Origin: Paenibacillus sp. W2I17
GTDB lineage: Bacteria; Bacillota; Bacilli; Paenibacillales; Paenibacillaceae
Direction: 5' to 3'
DNA: 64,000 nucleotides
Assembly: GCF_030815985.1 (NCBI RefSeq)
Contig: NZ_JAUSXM010000001.1
Location: 1,612,001-1,676,000 of the forward strand
Shown here: piece after piece, positions 57,089 to 64,000 of the stretch
How the letters are laid out: every line of letters starts with the position of its first letter
Position numbering within the stretch: position 1 is the first letter of the stretch
Notes under the pieces: generated by a model
What the model was told of the DNA's origin: nothing
The model's database searches: none
The model's input: only the letters and a program-made list of their open reading frames with translations
Position numbers and translations under genes: made by a program

Positions 57089-59308
57089 TCATGTCCGATT
57101 GGAGCCTGAAGAGTCCCACTCCAATGTTTGCTGTAAACCTTCCTTCAATCCATCCAGATCCAGCCCATCTACGGCAAAAGCCTCACGGATCAAAGGCGGC
57201 GCGACAAATTCATCATACTTGCCCAGATAAGGCGCTTCATCTTCAGCCAGTAACGCAGATGCGTCTTCAGCCGTTCGACACTCACTCATGATCTCGGCTA
57301 ACAATGTTCGTTCATCGACCTTGCCGGACACTACAAAATAATATGGCTCCATGGGCACAACCGAACGCAAGGCAAGTTTCTTGGACAGATTATGCTTCAT
57401 CAAGCGCTCCAATGTACGGAAAGATTTACTTCCCACCCAAGGAAGAACGTACATCGAATCTCCCCCTGCCGGAATCACGACCTGCTTCAACAGTCCGCTT
57501 TCACGAGCTAGGCGGCGCGCCCGTTCAAGTCGATTGACAGCTTGTGGTGACAGATAGGGATAGATCACTGAGTCTGACAACACTTCACGCATTTTCTGTA
57601 CTACCGACGTATGAATATCTCCTCCCGCTCCAAGCCATAACGTATCTACTTTACCTTTCGCAGACTTCACATACACAGCCTTGTGCTTGTGATCGACCTC
57701 TTCCACTTTCCACAGTTTGCCTGCGAGCGAGAAGCAATAGCCAGGTGGGGGCACGGTTGTAATCGAACCAATCTCTTCCGAGCCGTTTAATACTTTATGT
57801 TCCTCATCGTCTTTAAACACGGCGTAGAAGCGATAATTATTCACAATTTTCTCACCTGTCAGACCGATGATCAATGTTCGATCCTCTGTCCATTGCAGAT
57901 GATCCGTCTCAATGAGGTAATTCAGGAAAACCTGATATTGATCAGGTCTAATCAACGCAAATGGAGCCAACGAAAGGATGGCTTCTGCAAGATCTCTCGG
58001 CTCCGCCTCCCCCATACTTTTCAACATGCTCATCGTCTGATGGTAGAGCACACCTATGGGCATTTTGCGAGCTTCAAGCGGCTCGACCCATTTCGTTTTT
58101 ACATAGAGTTCGATAACAGCAATCGCACGCATCAAGGTCCACGGCATACGTGCTGGCAATTGCGCTTCCTCGTCCTCTTCCTCCGGACATACAAAAAGCA
58201 TCTCTGATGCCATATCCTCTCGTCTTCCCGAACGTCCCAGACGCTGTACAAAGCTCGAAGCACTATACGGTGCACCGAGCTGAACCACACGTTCCAGTTC
58301 GCCCAGATCGATGCCCAGTTCAAGCGTGACCGTTGCCGCTGCAACCGCTGGCCCCGACCCGGTGCGTAGGGCAGCTTCCGTCTCTTCCCTCAGCATGGCG
58401 GAGATACTTCCATGATGCACATGGAACACATCACGCTCTTGCCTGTGAGCCGCGACCCGCCGCATCTCAAGAATGGTGACTTCAGCATCCGTTCGGCTGT
58501 TGGTGAAGATCAGCGCTTTTTTACGATGTGTACTCTCATAAATGAAGTCGTAGTACGCTTTACGTGCGTTATGAAGCTGCTCCGCCTGCTCCTCGTCCTG
58601 CGCATCTGGAAAAGAGAAATGTTCCACCCGCAGTCGCAGCTTGCGACCACCCGGGGAAGAGACCACATCCACCCCCTGCTGCGTTCCGGCAGCAAGCCAA
58701 GATGTAGCCGCATCATAGTCACTAAGTGTAGCCGACAAGCCCACTCTTCGCGGTGCACAGCCAGCCATACGCTCGATTCTGGCAAGTTCGCTGAGTACTT
58801 GAATGCCCCGATCCGCTCCCATGAAAGCATGCACCTCATCGATGATGACATACCGCAGGTCATGAAACAGCGCCGGGATTGCATTCGGACGATTCATGAG
58901 CAGACCTTCCAGCGATTCTGGCGTTATCTGGAGCACACCGGAAGGATTTTTCATCAGTTTTGTTTTCTCCGCCTGCGGTACGTCCCCGTGCCAATGCCAT
59001 ACCGGAATATTTCCTTCGGATAACAGATCCTTAAGACGTTCGAATTGATCATTAATCAGGGCTTTCAGAGGTCCAATGTATAAAATGCCAACCGACTTGG
59101 AAGGCCGTTCATACAGCTCGGTCAATGCAGGAAAAAAAGCCGCCTCCGTCTTGCCGGAGGCTGTCCCCGCCGCAATCAGCATATGATGCGGGGTATGAAA
59201 ACAGATATTGCAGGCCTCAATCTGGGCAGGACGAAGCGATTCCCATCTTTTTTTATAAATAAATTCCTGAACAAACGGCGCCAGCCGATAGAACGGATTA
59301 TCACTCAT
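57089..59308 (-). CDS. Lhr-like DEAD/DEAH-box helicase
   Basis: A 739-residue superfamily 2 helicase. The Q-motif region LRPAQIEA (about 26-33), Walker A AGTASGKTEAA (47-57), DEVH box IIDEVHAF, SAT motif GLSATLSD, and motif VI QRLGRSGRR are visible. The C-terminal 330 residues match the Lhr-type winged-helix and accessory part only loosely. It resembles BrxHI of type 2 BREX. It is the last gene of a three-gene operon and its ATG overlaps the stop of the ATPase gene (ATGA). Confidence 0.87.
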   Translation of the reverse strand: MSDNPFYRLAPFVQEFIYKKRWESLRPAQIEACNICFHTPHHMLIAAGTASGKTEAAFFPALTELYERPSKSVGILYIGPLKALINDQFERLKDLLSEGNIPVWHWHGDVPQAEKTKLMKNPSGVLQITPESLEGLLMNRPNAIPALFHDLRYVIIDEVHAFMGADRGIQVLSELARIERMAGCAPRRVGLSATLSDYDAATSWLAAGTQQGVDVVSSPGGRKLRLRVEHFSFPDAQDEEQAEQLHNARKAYYDFIYESTHRKKALIFTNSRTDAEVTILEMRRVAAHRQERDVFHVHHGSISAMLREETEAALRTGSGPAVAAATVTLELGIDLGELERVVQLGAPYSASSFVQRLGRSGRREDMASEMLFVCPEEEDEEAQLPARMPWTLMRAIAVIELYVKTKWVEPLEARKMPIGVLYHQTMSMLKSMGEAEPRDLAEAILSLAPFALIRPDQYQVFLNYLIETDHLQWTEDRTLIIGLTGEKIVNNYRFYAVFKDDEEHKVLNGSEEIGSITTVPPPGYCFSLAGKLWKVEEVDHKHKAVYVKSAKGKVDTLWLGAGGDIHTSVVQKMREVLSDSVIYPYLSPQAVNRLERARRLARESGLLKQVVIPAGGDSMYVLPWVGSKSFRTLERLMKHNLSKKLALRSVVPMEPYYFVVSGKVDERTLLAEIMSECRTAEDASALLAEDEAPYLGKYDEFVAPPLIREAFAVDGLDLDGLKEGLQQTLEWDSSGSNRT

Positions 59309-60648
59309 AATTCAAACTCCGCCAGGAAATCGTCCAAATCATCCGTATTCGCGGATGCATTTGCCCCTTTACTCGTTTCCTGAGGTTTGGCAACCCGCTC
59401 CCCAAGTAATTGAGTATAAGTCACTTCAGGATTCTGGTGTAACGTATGCAGCACATCCATAAAATCTCGTACCACTTCACGCGTGGTCAGCAATTCATCC
59501 GCACCCAGTCGGTTCACCGCCGTTTGCATAAAATCAACCAATTGTTCATCCGTCAGACTTGCACTGTATCCAAAATGCAGGGCATGAATCTGTCGCAGCT
59601 TCTGGAGCAGAATCAGAATCTCTTCATGCGATAACATCGCCAGCTTCAGGATCGGACCTGTGTAATTCGCATAAGCTTTGGCTGCATAACGACCATCAAT
59701 AAGCCTGGAGCGAAGCGCTTCATAGCTGTATAATCCGCGCCGTTCATCCTCTACAAATTGCGGTGTACCGCCTACAAATATGCCCAGGTGCTCTGCCTTG
59801 CCCTGCATCGTATCATTGAACATGGTCAGCAATTTCTCATAGTTGCTTTGACGGGAGACACTGTTTGTAATTTTGTACAGATTCACCGCTTCATCAATGA
59901 ACAACAACAATCCTTTGTAACCAATGCGCGCTGTGAATTCAGACCATAATTTGAAGTAGTCGTACCAGTTGTCATCATCAATGATAACGCCAACAGCCAG
60001 TTCTTTTTTCGCTTCCGTTTTGGTTGCAAATTCTCCTCGAAGCCAGCGAAGTGCCGCCTGTTTGCGATCATCATCAGCCAGCTTGTACCCGTTCCAGTAT
60101 GACGCCAGTACTTTGGCAAAATCAAAACCGTGAACCAGATTCTGCATCTCACCCGTCACTGCATAGATCTGCTTCTCTACCTCAAGCGGCAGAGCGGGAT
60201 CATCCGGGCGCAGGTTCTGACTCTGCATCGTGGATTGTTGCAACCCTGCGATCCATTTTTGCAAAATCGGCTCCAACGCTCCCCCATCCGGGCGTGTGCG
60301 TGTAGACAGACGAGTCATCAGTTCACGATATGTGGCAAGTCCCTGGCCTTTGGTTCCCACCAATCGACGCTCTGGTGAAAGATCGGCATCTGCCACAACA
60401 AAATCCCTATCCATCGCATAGTTACGAATCATCTGCAAAAGAAAGCTTTTACCGCTGCCGTAACGACCCGTAATGAGTTTAAACGCTGCGCCGCCCTCAG
60501 CGATATTGTCCATATCCCGCAAAATGGCTTCCACTTCCGGTTTCCGACCGACAGCAATCTGCTCCAGCCCAATTCGTGGGACAACACCCGCCGTCAATGA
60601 ATTTACAAGTGCGGTGGTCAGCCGCTTTGGTATTTTAAGTTCTGTCAC
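59305..60648 (-). CDS. BrxD-like P-loop ATPase (DUF2791 type)
   Basis: A 447-residue ATPase of the BREX BrxD/DUF2791 family. Walker A GRYGSGKSF (about 61-69) and Walker B LLLFIDEAVNLY (about residue 250) are clear, and the RYSYEALRSRL-like sensor region (YSYEALRSRLIDGR) follows. Such STAND-like ATPases are thought to load or remodel nucleic-acid complexes. It sits between the TerB-domain gene (6-base gap) and the helicase (4-base overlap), implying a stable complex or ordered pathway. No other BREX core gene (pglZ, pglX, brxC) is present in the window. Confidence 0.85.
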   Translation of the reverse strand: MTELKIPKRLTTALVNSLTAGVVPRIGLEQIAVGRKPEVEAILRDMDNIAEGGAAFKLITGRYGSGKSFLLQMIRNYAMDRDFVVADADLSPERRLVGTKGQGLATYRELMTRLSTRTRPDGGALEPILQKWIAGLQQSTMQSQNLRPDDPALPLEVEKQIYAVTGEMQNLVHGFDFAKVLASYWNGYKLADDDRKQAALRWLRGEFATKTEAKKELAVGVIIDDDNWYDYFKLWSEFTARIGYKGLLLFIDEAVNLYKITNSVSRQSNYEKLLTMFNDTMQGKAEHLGIFVGGTPQFVEDERRGLYSYEALRSRLIDGRYAAKAYANYTGPILKLAMLSHEEILILLQKLRQIHALHFGYSASLTDEQLVDFMQTAVNRLGADELLTTREVVRDFMDVLHTLHQNPEVTYTQLLGERVAKPQETSKGANASANTDDLDDFLAEFEL

Positions 60649-60654
60649 TGCGTA

Positions 60655-62232
60655 TCACCTCTTCACATGTTCGAACACATCTATATAATCAGGAACAATC
60701 CGATCACCATCAATCAGAAGATCACCGATCGTTTCCATAGCCACATCATTAATTTCATCCAGCAGAAGCGTAGGCATCGTTCCATATTGCTCAGCCAGAC
60801 GCATCAGCTCCGTATCTGGACTTGCGTCAAGTAGAACATGAATCGTTTGCACCTGCTGAGGGGAGAGTTCCTTGGCAAAAAGCAGCCATTCTTCATCCAG
60901 ATCAGCCTCAGCAGACTCGTCCCACTGCAACCTAATAGATTCTACTTGCGCTCCTGTTGCAATCTCTACTGCGGATGGCTCCGACTCCATGGAACCTTCA
61001 GTTGGAGTGATATCATCCCTTGCTTCCAGTGCATCGAATGGATTACTTGTAACATTTGCGTTGTTAACCTCTTCATCCTTCACTTCAGAAGGCTGATCAT
61101 CCTCAATTGTAAGCGCCAATCGCACGTACTCACTTTCCTGCTGTAACGATGCCAATTTCTCCGTATCAATACGAATCACCGGTTGCTCCATAGCCTCCGC
61201 CTGCCCGGTCGCATATGTTTTGTCCAGATAACGTTCAATCAGATTCGCAAGTTCGGGTTCAAGAGTCTGTCCTCGCAATCTGCCTCTGAATCCGAGCAGT
61301 TCACGAAGTTTATTTTCAGTACATCGATAGATCCGCGTAACCATCTGCACAAATTCAGCCTGTTCACCTATGGGCATATATCTGAACGATACCGATCTTC
61401 CATAGATCGAATCATCATAGACTGCTTTGCGAAACAGAATGCGCTCCATCGTGCGTTCATCGTTGGGATCACACTCAGGCAACAGTCCAACTTGTCGCGA
61501 ACGTTCCAGGTACGAATCAACCAAGGCCATGACCCGAGGGATGTACTGCTCCATCACTTCTTTGCCGCCATCTCTGTAGAACTTACTAAGTGTAATATCG
61601 TAATCATAGTATCTTTTCAGCATATTCAGCGAGATATCCGATACATTATCCTGTAAAATACGTTGCAGTTCCCTATCCAGCATCTCTGCTGGCAGGTATC
61701 CGCCCGAAAGGACCATAACCTCGGATAAGGAAATCTCCATCTGATGGACCAGCACATAATCGACCATCCATTCTTGCATATATATATTTAATTGGGGCAG
61801 CCGTTCACGGTAGTTCACCCATAGCTGCTTCAATTGATCATAACCATCCTGAGGATTCTGCCAGCCAATGCCGTTAATTAACTCGTAGATATGAACAAAT
61901 AGATAGGACAGATCGGTATCCGGGTATCTCCCCTGACGTACTTCCTTCCTCCAAAACATATACCACTTGCGCTGGGCTTCGTTCATCACGCCATACGTTG
62001 GCCAGTAACTCATAAAGGGAACCCACGGGGATACACCCCCCTCCATCTCTACCCACTGCTTAGCTTCCTCTACAAAACGTTTTTCTGAGAACAATATGCC
62101 TCCTCGATGCTGCATCGTATCATGTGCAGACTGCACAATGGTTGAACGATCAGGAACCGGAACTGCTGCTGTTTCAGGTTCTTCACTCAGATCTATCTCC
62201 ATAAATTCCAATTGTCTTGAGTTGTCTTTCAT
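60655..62232 (-). CDS. TerB-N / TerB-C domain protein
   Basis: A 525-residue cytosolic protein. The N-terminal part (about residues 40-260) matches the TerB-N domain: SPWVPFMSYWPTYGVMNEAQRKWYMFWR, shortened to YWPTYGVMNEAQ and WYMFWRKEVRQGRYPDTDLSY in two pieces. The middle (265-360) is helical. A variable acidic linker (about 370-440) precedes a C-terminal domain (about 440-525, TerB-C-like). Comparative genomics has linked these domains to Ter-type stress systems with DUF2791 ATPases and helicases. It starts the operon. The ribosome binding site (GGAGGAGGG) is rather far from the ATG, so the start is uncertain. Confidence 0.78.
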   Translation of the reverse strand: MKDNSRQLEFMEIDLSEEPETAAVPVPDRSTIVQSAHDTMQHRGGILFSEKRFVEEAKQWVEMEGGVSPWVPFMSYWPTYGVMNEAQRKWYMFWRKEVRQGRYPDTDLSYLFVHIYELINGIGWQNPQDGYDQLKQLWVNYRERLPQLNIYMQEWMVDYVLVHQMEISLSEVMVLSGGYLPAEMLDRELQRILQDNVSDISLNMLKRYYDYDITLSKFYRDGGKEVMEQYIPRVMALVDSYLERSRQVGLLPECDPNDERTMERILFRKAVYDDSIYGRSVSFRYMPIGEQAEFVQMVTRIYRCTENKLRELLGFRGRLRGQTLEPELANLIERYLDKTYATGQAEAMEQPVIRIDTEKLASLQQESEYVRLALTIEDDQPSEVKDEEVNNANVTSNPFDALEARDDITPTEGSMESEPSAVEIATGAQVESIRLQWDESAEADLDEEWLLFAKELSPQQVQTIHVLLDASPDTELMRLAEQYGTMPTLLLDEINDVAMETIGDLLIDGDRIVPDYIDVFEHVKR

Positions 62233-62343
62233 AGAACGTTATCTCACCCTCCTCCAAGACAGAATACGAACAAGTGTATCCATAGGGAACATTATAACAC
62301 TTGTCCTGTGTCTGCGGTGACGAAATTAAGACATTCCTGGGCA

Positions 62344-62374
62344 CAAAAAAAAAGAGCATTTCTGCCCTCTTTTC
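62344..62374 (-). terminator. Intrinsic terminator of the phytochrome gene
   Basis: AAGAGGGCA and TGCTCTT form the stem, followed by TTTTTTTTT on the minus strand. Confidence 0.8.
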
Positions 62375-62442
62375 ATCATGTCTATTTAACTTTTTTCAAA
62401 TAATGATTGTATCGTTTCAAATCGAACGTTACACAGGCGTAA

Positions 62443-64000
62443 TCACACGACAATTGCGCGATTTTTCCCTTCATTTTTCGCTTGGGCCAACGCTCGACTC
62501 GCTTTTTCGATTAGGTCGGATGCATCGAAAAGCTCTTCTGGCACCAGTACTGCACCGCCAACACAAACAGTGACAACTCCGCTCGGACCCGTTAATTCCC
62601 GCTGAATCTGGAGAGCGAGCACGTGCTGTCTAATTTCTTCCGCCAGTTTAGCTACATCCTCAGACGTTGTGCTCTTTAATTTTAGCATGAATGTACCTCC
62701 GCGAAGACGAGAAATCTGCGCCTCATGCTGTTCGCTAACCACGGTAAGCACCTCACCAATCCATTGCAGACACAGGTCGCCTCCTTGAAGGCCGTATGTT
62801 GCATTATACGAACGGAAATCATCAATATCTATAATGAGCAGTCCCAGACTGCATTTTTCCTGTAAACAGTCATCCCAGTCAGCTTGAAGCTGTGACTTGA
62901 ACACCGTCTGAATTGGCATATCCGTTAACGGATCTGTCGTCAGGTAGTTCTGAAGCTGGCTCGTCGTTTCAGTGTAATTGTCCTGTTCATGGTGGGAAGC
63001 GCAGCTGTGCAATAGGACCATCACAGAAGGTTTACCCGCGTGCGTAACAGAAGCAAGTGTAATTTCAAGCAACAATGAGGTACCTGCTGCTGTGGTGAAA
63101 TACGACTGGCTGGTAATCAAACTTGTGTTATTGTGCTTTAATTCCTCAAAATTCTGTTGCAACGTCACTCTCGTTTGCTCAGGTACAAACGCCCTGAAAT
63201 CCTTGCCCATCAGGTCTTTGGAACTCTCGAACCCGAGCAACTCGGCAGCCTTCGTATTACAGTAGATAATCTGACCGTCAGTCAAAGTAAAGAATGCCAC
63301 GGGCGAGTAATCCATTAACTGCAAATAACGCTGTTCATTTTGTCGCAAAATACGAGCATTCTGCAGCGCCTGTTCTTCGGCCTGAACCAACTGGTTCTCT
63401 GTCTGCCGACGTACAATGGTTTTGAGTAAAGGTAACACGCTAAGCTCTTTGGATGTCCATGGATACGAAGTTGATTTTACAACCTCACGCCATTTCTCGA
63501 AGGATTTACGAGGGGACAACCGCATGCCATCATCTGTCTTTAGCACTGCCTTCGCGGGGTCACCCGCCCAATCGACAACCTGGACGACCTCAGGTCGGAA
63601 CCAGAGCATGTAGTTATGCTGTCCAGGCGAAATGGCAACATAAATAACCCCGGAAACCTTATCCTGATAAGCTTTGGATGTTTCATACTCTGCACTCAGT
63701 TTCGACGTATGATAACTATAATCCTCGGACTTTCCTGCAAGCCAACCTGCCAGTTCACGAATCTGTCCACTGTTTGGCGTTTCACCATACAACAATAACT
63801 TGTCCTGGTAACAGATTGCTGCTCCGGCAGCACCCATCAGATTTAACACCGTCTCCTCTTCTCCCTGTAATTCCTCAAGCACTCGGGCAGGACTTGTGTT
63901 ACCGATAAAAATGTTGGCAATTCGTGAAGCGGCTTCACGTGACTGAATCTCTGATTGATAATCATCGAGTTGCTGACGCTGAAACAATTCATTCGAGAAG
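62443..64000 (-). CDS. Bacteriophytochrome (PHY-PAS-GGDEF part), 5' end outside window
   Basis: The frame is open to the window edge; 519 residues are visible. The first part (about 1-210) is a phytochrome PHY domain: WFRPE and the RLSPRKSFEKW segment, which contains the PRxSF tongue motif that contacts the chromophore. A PAS domain follows (about 225-345; YLQLMDYSPVAFF, GFESSKDLMGKDF). The last 170 residues are a GGDEF-type domain, but its motif reads RLRGGTFM where RYGGDEFA is expected, so cyclase activity is doubtful. The PAS-GAF chromophore part must lie beyond 64000. The TTG at 63987 is an internal codon, not a start. Confidence 0.88.
   Translation of the reverse strand, partial: FSNELFQRQQLDDYQSEIQSREAASRIANIFIGNTSPARVLEELQGEEETVLNLMGAAGAAICYQDKLLLYGETPNSGQIRELAGWLAGKSEDYSYHTSKLSAEYETSKAYQDKVSGVIYVAISPGQHNYMLWFRPEVVQVVDWAGDPAKAVLKTDDGMRLSPRKSFEKWREVVKSTSYPWTSKELSVLPLLKTIVRRQTENQLVQAEEQALQNARILRQNEQRYLQLMDYSPVAFFTLTDGQIIYCNTKAAELLGFESSKDLMGKDFRAFVPEQTRVTLQQNFEELKHNNTSLITSQSYFTTAAGTSLLLEITLASVTHAGKPSVMVLLHSCASHHEQDNYTETTSQLQNYLTTDPLTDMPIQTVFKSQLQADWDDCLQEKCSLGLLIIDIDDFRSYNATYGLQGGDLCLQWIGEVLTVVSEQHEAQISRLRGGTFMLKLKSTTSEDVAKLAEEIRQHVLALQIQRELTGPSGVVTVCVGGAVLVPEELFDASDLIEKASRALAQAKNEGKNRAIVV

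Noticed and set aside
57089..62232. A complete BREX or DISARM locus
   Set aside because: No methyltransferase, phosphatase (PglZ), BrxC or phospholipase gene is present in the window.

Overview
The window looks like a chromosomal segment of a Paenibacillus-type Firmicute. The evidence is strong AGGAGG-type ribosome binding sites, a mid-range GC content, SigA-type promoters, LicT/RAT and CcpA-type control of sugar genes, an S-layer-homology (SLH) surface protein, secreted GH5 enzymes, RNase J and a bacteriophytochrome. The genus is inferred from gene content and style; no rRNA or tRNA is present.

Layout. 0.4-8.5 kb: a methyltransferase, then an envelope glycosylation block (galU, gtrA-like flippase, GT2, GT39) divergent from an OmpR-type two-component pair. 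8.7-8.9 kb: an intergenic nested inverted repeat. 9-12 kb: an SDR gene divergent from its MerR regulator, two GNAT acetyltransferases and a small hypothetical gene. 12.2-15.5 kb: a dedicated biotin ECF transporter (EcfA, a fused EcfA-EcfT, and BioY) around a BirA box. 15.8-17.8 kb: an antibiotic-resistance-type ABC-F gene that carries a frameshift. Its leader has two short peptides, one closely resembling the ErmD-type leader, plus an intrinsic terminator and an ermC-like four-arm hairpin set. 17.8-22.9 kb: bglP, licT and bglH, each with its own promoter, RAT and terminator. 23-27 kb: an amidohydrolase, a secreted GH5 endoglucanase and a manganese catalase. 27-32 kb: the sucrose locus (PTS, GH32, LacI regulator). 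32-38 kb: a small coat-like protein, RNase J, L-rhamnose isomerase and a rhamnulose-phosphate aldolase/dehydrogenase. 38-46 kb: a GH5 mannanase, a GH35 beta-galactosidase, a DUF5107-TPR protein and a GntR regulator. 46-54 kb: a 2500-residue FnIII/Ig/SLH surface protein behind a terminator-containing leader. 54-57 kb: an epimerase, a cupredoxin, and an EamA transporter under a purine-type riboswitch-like leader. 57-62 kb: a compact three-gene operon (TerB-domain protein, BrxD-like ATPase, Lhr-like helicase). 62.4-64 kb: the 3' part of a bacteriophytochrome with PAS and a degenerate GGDEF domain, cut by the window edge.

How it works together. Most of the window serves plant polysaccharide and sugar use: secreted endoglucanase and mannanase, then PTS uptake and phospho-glycosidases for beta-glucosides and sucrose, and a rhamnose branch, with cre-like sites near several promoters. 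RNA-level control is unusually dense: three RAT leaders, a purine-type aptamer, a double attenuator before the ABC-F gene, and an attenuator-like leader before the giant surface protein. A family of MITE-like palindromic repeats (five clear copies) is scattered between genes, twice inside the 5' leaders of sugar genes.

The observations I rate highest are the tandem leader-peptide attenuator of the ABC-F gene, the atypical purine-type riboswitch with apparent ON logic before an exporter, and the TerB/ATPase/helicase operon.
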